Under the pieces are notes generated by a model. That model was not told the origin of the DNA, made no database searches, and saw nothing but the letters and a program-made list of their open reading frames with translations. A program made the translations under genes and the position numbers. Below, in pieces: positions 11,399 through 20,926 of a stretch of 64,000 nt of DNA (positions within the stretch are counted from its first letter, which is position 1; each line of letters starts with the position of its first letter). Source of the stretch: Limonium bicolor (taxonomy: Eukaryota; Streptophyta; Magnoliopsida; Caryophyllales; Plumbaginaceae); NCBI GenBank assembly GCA_023374045.1, contig CM041782.1:187072925-187136924 (forward strand). The letters are read 5' to 3'.

Positions 11399-14300
11399 CA
11401 CGAATTGGACCTCTTAAAATCGGTCCATTAAGTCTCCTAACAGACCATGTGACAATACCCATGTGACAATTAAATATACCACCTTACTTTTACATAAAAT
11501 AAGGAAAAGCAAACTTTAACATATTAAAACACAAAAGTAGCTTACCACTTGCTTACCCATGTGAATGCAGCCGATTGAGGAGCCTTCCTTCTCCTCATAA
11601 TACGGTGGCTCCAAGCAAGAACAAGACAATGCTTGGTGACTCACCTTTGACTAGCTTATTAAATGACATTATTACTCCATAATTGAATCAATTATGTACA
11701 AATGATTCACCCACTACTCCAATCATGGCCGGCTGCCTCCTTGCTTTGTCTCCACCGATTATACAACTTCAAATAATCAGCAATGAGTCATCAAAACAAT
11801 AAAGACATAAAATAAGTAAAAAATGTGTTTTAAGGCAAATTTAGCCTACCTCTTTCATTAGTCTCCATTCAGCCGTGAAACTCCTGCCTTGAGCTCTCTT
11901 TGGCTCCTCCTTGACCGTAGGTAAGTTTCCAAGCTCCATTGGTGAGATCTCTTGCTCTAGGTAAGCTTCTAAGGCATAAAAATGTCCATTTTCTTCATCT
12001 TTCTTTCCTTTTTCCATTGATCTAGACTCCAACCATTTCTATACATTTATGTAGAGTGTTTTGGAGGTTAAAGGAAGGTTATTCTCGGCCATAACAAGAT
12101 CTAAGGAGGAAAGTTCAAGTCTTGACCATTTAAGGTAAAAATATGCTCTAAGCACATATCTCTTCTTTCTTGAAAATTTCAGTTGTAAACCTTGGTTCCC
12201 TAGCCTTATTTTCTTCTCCTTTTCATGTGGATTTAGTTGGTATACCAAGATCTACAAGGAGTAGCTAGATCCAAGCCAAAAACACTATTTTTGGCATCTT
12301 AAACAAGGTAAAACTTAGCTATCTTCCAAGCTAGTTACCCACGGTTTTGTACCTTGTTATTAGGAGTGTTTTGATACTCTTTCTCTACTGGAAAAATAGG
12401 GTCGAGGTAGATCTCCAACAAACTTGAAGATCTAAGGTAAAAATTCATGATTTTCATGACTTAAATTACTTCTCATGGTTAGATCATGTGTGGAGTTTAA
12501 TCATGTCTTGTTTTCTACATGAAGACAAGTAAATCAAGCTGTGGAGAAATTCTCCTTAAGGTGGCCGAATCCAAACAAGGCTTTACCTAAGCTAAATCAA
12601 GGTATAAAACACTTAAATCTACACTTGGTATATTAATATGTGTTTATACATATTTATATATATATGCCGTGAGTGAAGAGTACATTAAGGTCTTATTTTG
12701 ACCTTAGGTGATTAAGGAATGGTTTAATAAATTCTATAACTAATTAAACAAGCATAATTGTCAAATTTAAGACATTATGTGGAAGTTTGGTAATTAAATA
12801 AAAAGTGTGTGGTGAGGCCGAGATTTATAAGTATTTTTGGGACATTTATGTGTAATTTATTTTGTGAGCAAATGTTTGTAATAAGGCCATGTACTTTAGG
12901 CCATTTTATTTATTTGTATTTAGTTTAAAGTAGGTTTTAGGTGTTAATTATAAATTACCGAAAAGAATGAGGGGTTATAGTGTAATTAAATTAAATTTGG
13001 GGGCTCTAAAATGATAAGGCCGAAAATTAGAGGTTAAAAGGAGTTAAAATAAAGTTTATAGGATTTTATAAAGTTTTGGGGTTAAATGGTGAATTTTGGA
13101 AACTTAAGGGTTAAAACCGTAATTATTAGGAATTAATGGTCAAGGAAATATTAAGGAGGTCAACCTTGACCATATGGTAGGTTTTGACCAAATTAGATAA
13201 GTTAAATAACTTATTTAAGGCTTTATAATAAGATAAGTACTTAATGGTAATATTTTTATAACATATGTGGTAAATATGTTATTACCGAAAATTAAGGGTG
13301 TATAATGGTATTATAAACACCCATGGGCTATTAGGAATTTTTAGGAATTTACTGGATTGATTTTGGAATTAAAATAAACTATATATGTATAATATATAGT
13401 TATTATGTCATTATGGAGAAATATAGGTGGTGGAAAAGTGAATACCGAAATATATGGGTTAATAAGGATATTTATAACCCTTTGGTGGAATTTGGTGATT
13501 TTTAGAATTATATAAGAGTATTTATTAAGATATGTGTGTAAGATATGATTTTAATGATATTATGAAACTATATGTTATAAATGGGGCCAAATGGCAAATA
13601 TAGGATATATATATTGGGTCTGTTCGGAATTTACAAAAAAATAACCATAGGTTATACTCTTTTATAAGTTAGAAATGTTATATTAAATGGTATATATAAC
13701 ATGGTATAAATAATGGGGTGATTTTGTAAATAAAGGAAACTATGGTTTATGGAAAGGAATAAGGTTTAACATATGGGCCTATGCGGCAATATATAATAGT
13801 TTTGTATTAAGAACTATAGGTTATAAATTAAAGGAAATAAAAATATCATAATATATGAAATTAGGATATGGTATAACATTACATAATGTTATGTGGTCAA
13901 AATAGAATTTAAATAAATTCAAGGGCTGTACCGAAAATATTAAAGGTTGGAAAATGAATTTTAGACTATGGTCTACTATGTCATAAATGTTATAACAATT
14001 ATATGGTATTAAGGTGGTTTAATGGAATTAGTACAAGGAAGGTATTGACATTAAATAATGTGACAAACTATAAATAAATGAGATTTATAAACTAAGGTGT
14101 TTATGGAATAAACCTTAGGGGTTGTAATTATACAACATAAAATGTTACTCATGTTAGGATAATAATCTTAATATAGGTTGTATAATATAATACAACTAAT
14201 GGGAATAATCATCTAATAAAAGATGATAAAAAGTAACATAAAATATAAGAGTTTATTAAACTCATGGGAATTACCTACGTGGTAAATATATACATACACA

Positions 14301-16225
14301 AGAATAATGTATATAAGGATGGATATATATTATGGTTGGAAACCATATAACATAATGGTGGTGGTTATTAAAAAAATAGTTACAAACTATATGTTATGAG
14401 TTTTTGAATGCAAATATAATTTGCTAAGATAATAGATTATATAATACAATATAATATAATAATGCATGCATACATGCAACTATAGGTTATGTACCTAAAC
14501 TAGATGGTGGATAAGATTAAAAGAAATATAAGGAATTAAACTTAACAGTTGAAATATTATGACGTACGAGTTTTAGTAACAAGCCGACCGGTTTAGAGAA
14601 ACCCGTAACAAACAACTGTAGAAAACAGGGGTGAACTGTCGGGGTTACTTATTATTCGGAAATACCGGATGTAGTTAGTCATGGAGACTGACTTATAGTT
14701 TTAATACCGTTTAGATTATACTTCTGACAAGACGCTTGACGAGCTAGTGGACTACACGGAGCATAGGATCTTGCTGATTCATACTCCACCGTAATACGAT
14801 CAGGGTGAACGGTATGTAAAGGGGTTTGATCCGAGTTGTCCTAAGGTTGCTCCTTGGGCTCGGATTTGGTTGATATAACTTGTGTGTTATGTGTGTGGAT
14901 ACATGTATGTGATTAAGTGTTACTGCATTAATTATTTATGCACGAGCGTCCTACGGGACTAACACTACGTCGACTATAGATCGACTTATATAAACATACA
15001 TATACGTTAATGTGATGACATGACGGTTACTTGATATAATACCAAAGTATTAATATTAAGTATATGGTAACCTAAGTTAAACACTTAGGAACTAGTCACG
15101 ACATTGTCGGTCTCTAGAGCATGGATCTCGAACATGAATATAACCTAGATTACTTCTAGGTATGCGTGAGACCCATTGGGCAGCTAACTAATAATAATTC
15201 TCCATAAGACTAAGAGCATATCTTAAACATTATGAGAGAGAGATGGTATGAGTTGAGGTGAGGAATCCCGGTAGTTTACAAACTACTTGGTTGCGCATTT
15301 GTGATCACTGAGGGGTTTCCTAATTGGATTCCGCTCCAGGTTATATCCAACGAGCCCAAACTGGATCGTGGATCAGGTGGCTACGGCCCTTATATGGACG
15401 TCTTACGAGACATAAGAGAGTCAGGGGCCTCCGGACCTCTGGCGAAATGAGCACCTTTGTGTGTACGGGAGGACTATTATCCATGGTGAGGTTATTGGGT
15501 TGTCCTAACATGACGCCCAACTGATATTAATAATTAGACATGGTTTGGATGGATGGGGCCTTAAAGGCCAAATTAAATTAACTATGGAAACTGTACGCTA
15601 CGGCGAATGTACATTGTACATATGGATGGGGCCTTGAAGGCCAAGTTAAATTAAAATAAAAAAAAATGGTATACGCTACGGCGATGGTACATTGTACATA
15701 TACTGTTGTTGCTCGATACGTTCGATATATAATAATTGTTTGAAATGTTCTATGAATGTTTGGATTGAATGAATGGTTAAATGTTTATGGATATTTGGAT
15801 GGTTGATTATGTATTTTATACATTTATATTATAGTATTGATTATAACTGAAAAATGGTAAAGCATGAAACCAATCTAATAATAAGATGGTTAAAATGACA
15901 AGTGACCAATAGGGTCCAGGCCCGGCATACTCAGCGTCTATCGCTGATACTACACCATTGCAGGTTGTTGATTATTGTCGAAGCCGAAGAGCAGGAACAG
16001 GGTAATTGGAGTTCTACTTTAATTATTACTGCACATGGAGTTTGTCTAAATGACAATGAAGATGGTGGAGTTGTATTATGGTAAGGTTATGTATATTCAG
16101 GTTTGGGTAGATGCTCACTTGTTGATGTTTATGATTTATGGACTTAGCATGATGTATAGGAGTTTCTCATTATCACGGCGGTTAGCAGTTTGTTTATGTT
16201 GGAAGTTGGAAGTAGTTTGGCTTCG

Positions 16226-16245
16226 TTGCTCGCATGGGCGAGTAA
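16226..16245 (+). promoter_or_regulatory. U5 stem-loop of A (copy at 57193-57212)
   Basis: TTGCTCG and CGAGTAA pair (one G-T wobble) around loop CATGGG, 113 bp from the LTR end. It is the A counterpart of the CCCAT-loop hairpins that the other elements show on the opposite strand. CCGCTGCG at 16291-16298, closer to the LTR end, is a second short motif shared by all five families. Confidence 0.55.
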
Positions 16246-16358
16246 TGGCCGGTGACACCCGAGTGAGTATTATATTTGTTGTTTTATTTTCCGCTGCGAG
16301 ACGTTTTATTTATTGCTACGTGAAAGACTATTACGTTATTATAGAGAGGGGTGTTACA

Positions 16359-16390
16359 AAAGTGGTATCAGAGCGGAGTACCGCTCTGAT
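16359..16390 (+). promoter_or_regulatory. Primer-binding site of A inside a perfect 10-bp stem-loop
   Basis: TGGTATCAGAGC at 16363-16374 is the standard plant site complementary to initiator tRNA-Met, four bases after the LTR. ATCAGAGCGG (16367-16376) pairs perfectly with CCGCTCTGAT (16381-16390) around loop AGTA, so two thirds of the primer site lies in the stem. B and D keep the fold. Confidence 0.85.
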
Positions 16391-16591
16391 GACGAGAAAG
16401 TAGGTTAAGACAGTGAGCTTAGGACTTGGGAAATTACGGGAAACATTTGGGAGGTATGAGACGATTCGTCTTAGAAAGATATTGTGTCTAATAACGCAAA
16501 TTGCGTGACAGGTTAGCCTTTAAGGCAATTCAATATCTACTAGTTGTGTACGGTAATTTACCGAATATTTATGTGACATACTGTACTACAG

Positions 16592-17978
16592 ATGTCTGGG
16601 GGAACTAGAGGGCGTGGTACTGGAAGAGGTGGAGGCGGTGAACCCGGCATTCCAGGAGTTGCTGAGACGGTTGCAGCCGTTCTTGCACAGCTGGGTACTC
16701 AGATAGAAGGAGCACCAGCCCACCCGCCACAACCCAGGGAAACGAACTGGCTGAAGTCAGTTAGCGAGACCCGACCACCTACATATTCAGAGGAACCAGA
16801 CCCCGTAGCTTTGGAGCGTTACATTGTTGAACATGAGAAAGCATATGAAGCTTTACAGGTACCGGACGACAAGAAGGTCGTCATTGCTGCTTTCCATCTG
16901 AAGGATGCAGCCAGCACTTGGTGGAGGTTGGTCAAGGACCAGCACCTGGCTACGCCCGACTTTTCGTGGGCTGCCTTTGTCGAATTGCTAAGAGGGAAGT
17001 ACTACCCGACGCATCTCAAGCAGAAGAAGCGCCATGAGTTTGAGACATTGACCCAGGGAGGTCTGACCGTGGATGAGTATTACGCTCGATTCATTGGTCT
17101 GCTGGACTTCATCCCCGGTGTGGAGTACTCAGAGACCGTGAAGGTCGAGAAGTTCCGGGGAGGACTATTGTTTCACATCCAGATGGCGATGGGTGCTACC
17201 CTCTACACTACCATCCAGGTATTAACATGAAAGCCATAAAATCTTTACTTACTACATTACCGATTAACGTTGTGGGAACTTACCAATGAGATTTCAGGAG
17301 TGTTATGAAGCTGCCTCGAGGACGGAGCTAATGTTCCAGACTCGGGAAGAGACTCTCGGGACAAAGAAGAGAAAGAACCCTAAGGGAGAGTCTGAGGGTG
17401 GAGGAGCATCTCCAGGCGATAGCCAGAAGAAGGGAAAGTAAGGACTTATCCCATTCTAAATTGTTACCATAGTAAATATCTTATGAATGCTGACCCGAAC
17501 CTTAAACAGGAAATTCTTTCCAAAGAATGGGCAGCAGGGTCACCTGGGAGCAAAGGGGAAAGAGCCCGTCCTTCGGTTGACCAGCCCAGCTATAGATGCT
17601 CAGCCTTTGAGATCTGCGCCTCCTAAGGGTGAGAACACCTACCTCTTAAATTAAATTGTAACCTTAACCTTTATATCAACAGATATTGACTTAAACTAAA
17701 TACCATCATCAGGCACCGGACAGCCCCAGCGCCATTTTTACTGTAAGCGTTGTGGGAAGGACCATCCTGGGGTCGACTGCGAAGGCCGCAAAGTCGAGTG
17801 TCGGTGCTGCCACAAAGAGGGCCATAGGGAATTCGAGTGTTGGATGAACCCCGAGGGCCGTAATTACAGGCCACCAAAGAATACTCAGAAGATCTCAACT
17901 GGAGGATTTGGAGTACCACGAGGCGGTCAGGATGGCCAGACATCTACTGATGCTGGAGCCAGAAGGGCAAGGGAGTAG
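16592..17978 (+). CDS. gag: Spliced Gag protein (capsid domain plus two zinc knuckles) of element A
   Basis: Structural Gag of a Ty3/gypsy-type retrotransposon, which in this family forms the cytoplasmic particle that packages element RNA. It reads through only if four exons are joined: 16592-17218, 17298-17437, 17510-17628 and 17713-17978. The three introns are GT...AG, in phases 0, 2 and 1. Together the exons give 383 codons with no internal stop. Residues 1-20 are RG-rich. Residues about 70-208 look like the retrotransposon gag (capsid) domain (ASTWW near 107-111, LRGKYYP near 133-139, EYYARF near 162-167). Residues about 230-300 are lysine-rich. Zinc knuckles follow near 306-318 (C-x2-C-x3-H-x4-C) and 325-338 (classical C-x2-C-x4-H-x4-C). 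The ATG lies 200 bp after the primer-binding site. No protease or polymerase frame follows. The Tekay/Del lineage is my best guess. The alternative is a gag frame broken by three independent insertions, which the exact frame closure makes unlikely. Confidence 0.8.
17219..17297 (+). other. Predicted intron 1 of gag (79 bp)
   Basis: The boundaries are CAG|GTATTAAC and GATTTCAG|GAG, phase 0. The sequence is AT-rich, with an in-frame TGA soon after the donor that would end an unspliced Gag at about 212 residues. The donor is weaker than that of intron 2, so some unspliced, shorter Gag may be made. Confidence 0.7.
17438..17509 (+). other. Predicted intron 2 of gag (72 bp)
   Basis: The boundaries are GGAAA|GTAAGG and TTAAACAG|GAAA, phase 2. 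The donor is close to the plant consensus. At 72 bp it is near the lower size limit for plant introns. Confidence 0.72.
17629..17712 (+). other. Predicted intron 3 of gag (84 bp)
   Basis: The boundaries are CTAAGG|GTGAGAAC and CATCATCAG|GCACC, phase 1. The sequence is AT-rich with several in-frame stops. Removing it joins the basic linker to the zinc-knuckle exon in frame. Confidence 0.72.
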
Positions 17979-18279
17979 ATAGGGCATGAGTACATTGAAC
18001 TCCGTGAGACCGCTGGTGGAAGACTTATGTTTACTATGTTATGTACTACCTTGGATATTAGACAGAAATATGTTATGAGTATGTGGGAGTGTGTCATTGA
18101 CCACTTGCCTTCTTGTGTGTGACTTTGGGATTAGTTGTGTGTACCCAGTACCAATAAGATTTAAACCTTGACGGATATATATGAGGATGTTAACGCTTAC
18201 ATTATCATGTAGCAATACTCAAATGACGAAGAGTCAATGAGTCCGGAGATTGCTGAACCAGAATTTCCATCTGCATGGC

Positions 18280-18357
18280 GCACTTGCTATGGCAAGCGCT
18301 ATGACAAGTAAACCACTGAAATTTCCATCTGCCTTGCGCACTTGCTACAGCAAGTGC
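18280..18357 (+). repeat. Twin GCACTTGC hairpins in A
   Basis: Two 20-bp inverted repeats start 58 bp apart, at 18280-18299 (GCACTTGC, loop TATG, GCAAGCGC with one mismatch) and 18338-18357 (9-bp arms GCACTTGCT/AGCAAGTGC). B has the same pair 57 bp apart. They lie about 300-380 bp after the gag stop and are shared in spacing as well as sequence. Confidence 0.7.
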
Positions 18358-18415
18358 AGCAACAGCAACGGCAACAGTAACAACAACTGCAAATGCAACT
18401 GCAACAACTACTACT
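18355..18415 (+). repeat. CAA/CAG-like trinucleotide tract
   Basis: An imperfect run of CAACAGCAA, AACAAC and CAACTGCAA-type triplets directly follows the second hairpin. It accounts for the Asn/Cys-rich ORF 18250-18480, which is not called as a gene. Confidence 0.6.
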
Positions 18416-19589
18416 TTTTAGTCTTTTATTATATATATACCAAAAAAAATGTTTTTCAAACATTTTCATACAAACCCTAAGATTAGAAACTTATGCAACT
18501 ATGGGAAGACCGTTTGTCCGACCTATGCAACTGGAGAATTATACAACCACTGTGATTGTAAACCACACTAGTTTAATTGTTCGAGAATTTTCAGACAAGG
18601 CTTATTAGCCAAATACCATCAGTGTATACCCGCATTTAATGCTAATCACTACTAGTGATGAATGTTTAGTCCTTATGGACAAGCATACCCTTTGTAGATG
18701 CACCACCGTTAGTGAGGATGGTTGAGAAGTGAAGAGCCAAGTTGCTCAAGCTATTATGCAATCTGCCATACATCCAATTAAACGGATGAGGGAATGAATA
18801 TGAACTATGGATGAGAGATGATCAGGATAAACAGGGAGAAAAGGATATGTGTTGTACTCAATGAGATTGATTAGAAGGACCAAGTTTGCTAAATATAGCA
18901 CAGATTTTTAAGCCGGCGTTATGGCTTATGGTTAATGGCACGAATTACACTGATGCCACCAGGGCAATAGCACTTATTACAAGATAACTGATAACATGAA
19001 CTATTGAAAGGAAAAGAAGAAGAAAAAAAAGGAGGAAAAAAAAGGATATCCATCACCGGGAGATTGACAACAGAATACTTCACATAACCGTGTGACAGAC
19101 ATTACCAGTTTACTAAACAAGACATGGGACGACCGCACTCCGATAGGAGCATGTGGGCCTGACAGACTTATTTATGAGTTAGTCGGGTAAGTAGTAATGT
19201 ATCAGTACGGTACCCCATGCAAGTAGACAAGTAGTGTTAGGAACACGAGAAGTAGTCAACTCCGTACTACGGACAGTAAGAAGATTACCTCGAAGATGGA
19301 CGAGAAGAGCCGCAGTTAAACCAACGGGCTAGAGAAATCAAGAACCTTCAACAGAGATCAGTAGACAGTATAACAGTGAAGACAGGGGAACCTATCAAGG
19401 ACAGGAACCCAAAAAAAAAGAAACAAAAACCCAATTATGGACATAATATGTAGAATCCTAGGACAAGTAAAACTAATAGGACCGAGTAGAAATTCTTGCA
19501 ACCCAGAGGAAATCTACCAGATGATAGGACATAAACGCATGACTACGCGAGGATAAAAGACAAAGCTATATAATAGCAGATGTCTTAAG

Positions 19590-20010
19590 CAAGGAACAAT
19601 GGACTTGGAATGTACCACTCATAGGATAATTCGATCATCTTATCTGTTTGACTCATTGGATATTAGCTGCTGAGAGTTTACGCCTCTGCACTCTGTAGGA
19701 CTGAGTGTTTTGGCATTGCACTTGTGCAGTTATTAATCTAGTGGGAATACAGGAAGATGTAATGGATATCAACATGAGTGTGTATAAAAACAAAAAGAAC
19801 TACAACAGTGTGTTACTCCGGAACAAGACCTCTTGGAGACACGGATGACAATCATCAGCTCTGTGGACATGTAGGCTGGTACGTCTTAGTATTACAAAGA
19901 CAAGTGCAAAGAGCACTAGGTACTAACAGTAGCCAATGTCATATTATACCTCAAGCTGAATATCAGTGAGAGAAGACACGCATGTATGCAAGTGATCCAA
20001 ATGAGAGGAT
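19590..20010 (+). pseudogene. Possible decayed integrase core of A
   Basis: Scattered across shifted frames, in the expected order, are faint matches to the plant Ty3/gypsy integrase core. They are a tryptophan pair near 19605, an LTHW-like patch near 19650, and the clearest piece near 19885-19985, which reads LQRQVQRALGT then HIIPQAEYQ, a stop, and ER. The last resembles the family's LQxALGTxL...YHPQTDGQSER stretch. There are many stops and frame changes, so no function remains. The match is by eye and could be partly chance. Confidence 0.35.
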
Positions 20011-20342
20011 ACACAGCAATGAAAAAAAAGGAGGCAAACTGAGCCTATGTTCATGGGTCTGCACCTCATGCGGAGCGAGTGGGCCCATTAGAACAAATTT
20101 GGGAGAGAGCACAAATAGTTCAGTGCCTCACCCTTTATGCATTGTTGAGCGGAAAAGCTAAAGTCATACCCGTCTCTCTGATATGAGGATAATCCACGAA
20201 TTGGTGAACTCTTTGAGAGCCAAGTATCCAGCGCTCCTAGTTGAGCGGCTGTTGTATACTTGTGGGGTACGGGGGCGTAACCCTTTTTAAGGGGGGTAGA
20301 GCCTCTGGCTGTGCACGTGTGTGCACTAAATTTTGTTTGTTT

Positions 20343-20490
20343 TAGTATGCATTGCATACAAAGAATTGGTGGTGTACGGGGCATACGAGGTTTATTGTTT
20401 AGTATGCATGACATACAGTGAATTGTTTCGTATGCATGGCATACAGTGAATTGGTTTTGTTGGTTATCGTTGGTACGGGGCGTACATTGT
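20343..20490 (+). repeat. Short tandem repeat before the A polypurine tract
   Basis: There are about four degenerate units of roughly 30 bp built on GTATGCATGRCATAC followed by AGTGAATTG or a variant. The core is itself nearly palindromic. Tandem repeats just upstream of the 3' LTR are also seen in B and E, with unrelated units. Confidence 0.6.
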
Positions 20491-20890
20491 TTGGTTTTTT
20501 TTGTGTAATGTGCACTTGTATATATGTACCTTATGAGATACTTGTTTGAATGTTGTATTTACACCATGTGTGTAGTACCTTTCTTATGCTATTTGTGATA
20601 TGTATTCATATTGCTTTATAGAATGATAACATATGGTAGCGCCTAGATACGAAATGAATCATTAGATATGGAATGTTAGGACACCTCAGGGAGGTTGTCA
20701 GGGTTGGTAGAACTGGTAGGAAATGATGATGCTGATGGATCACCTATATCCATATATGATTGAACTAACGCCACAAAGTGATGGCTATGTGCTGTATAAG
20801 CGCAATACGATGTGTGTAATGATATATCACATAGATATACATTATGGGAATAATGGGTAGTTACACATTTATATATACTATTTGATTGAG

Positions 20891-20926
20891 AGACTTCGGG
20901 ACGAAGTCTTTTTAAGGGGGGTAGAT
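20891..20926 (+). promoter_or_regulatory. Polypurine tract and preceding hairpin of A
   Basis: AGACTTCG and CGAAGTCT pair over 8 bp around GGA (20891-20909). TTAAGGGGGGTAGAT then leads straight into the 3' LTR at 20927. The TTCGRGGACGAA-type sequence is familiar at the 3' end of plant chromoviruses, where it can be the tail of pol, so the hairpin may be partly a coding relic. Confidence 0.75.

Larger units (their letters stand above)
10751..16358 (+). mobile_element. Element A, 5' LTR (5.6 kb)
   Basis: The LTR starts TGAAATACCCC and ends AGGGGTGTTACA, and the primer-binding site follows at once. Its partner is the 3' LTR in three pieces (20927-24028, 50248-51556, 56181-57325), which is nearly identical apart from small indels, so the insertion is young. 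Stretches near 11150-11400 are recognisably related to the B LTR. The middle (about 12600-14500) is very AT-rich with no gene. About 15540-15700 holds an approximate duplication carrying GGGGCCTTRAAGGCC and TGTACATTGTACA motifs. The minus-strand ORFs near 11841-12248 recur in the 3' LTR only because the LTR is duplicated. Confidence 0.93.
17979..20890 (+). mobile_element. Element A internal region downstream of gag (non-coding)
   Basis: Where protease, reverse transcriptase, RNase H and integrase would be expected there is no open frame, and the region is far too short for a complete pol. It shares blocks with the B internal region (18280-18357, 19115-19222 and around 20065-20090). Purine-rich tracts lie near 19015-19050 and 19400-19430. 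A is therefore a gag-only element. Confidence 0.8.

Noticed and set aside
16360..16375. Possible tRNA gene because of the tRNA-Met match
   Set aside because: Only the 12-base complement of the tRNA 3' end is present. There is no cloverleaf, so it is a primer-binding site.
20911..20926. G-rich run before the LTR as a possible G-quadruplex or promoter
   Set aside because: Its position directly against the 3' LTR and recurrence in every element identify it as the polypurine tract.
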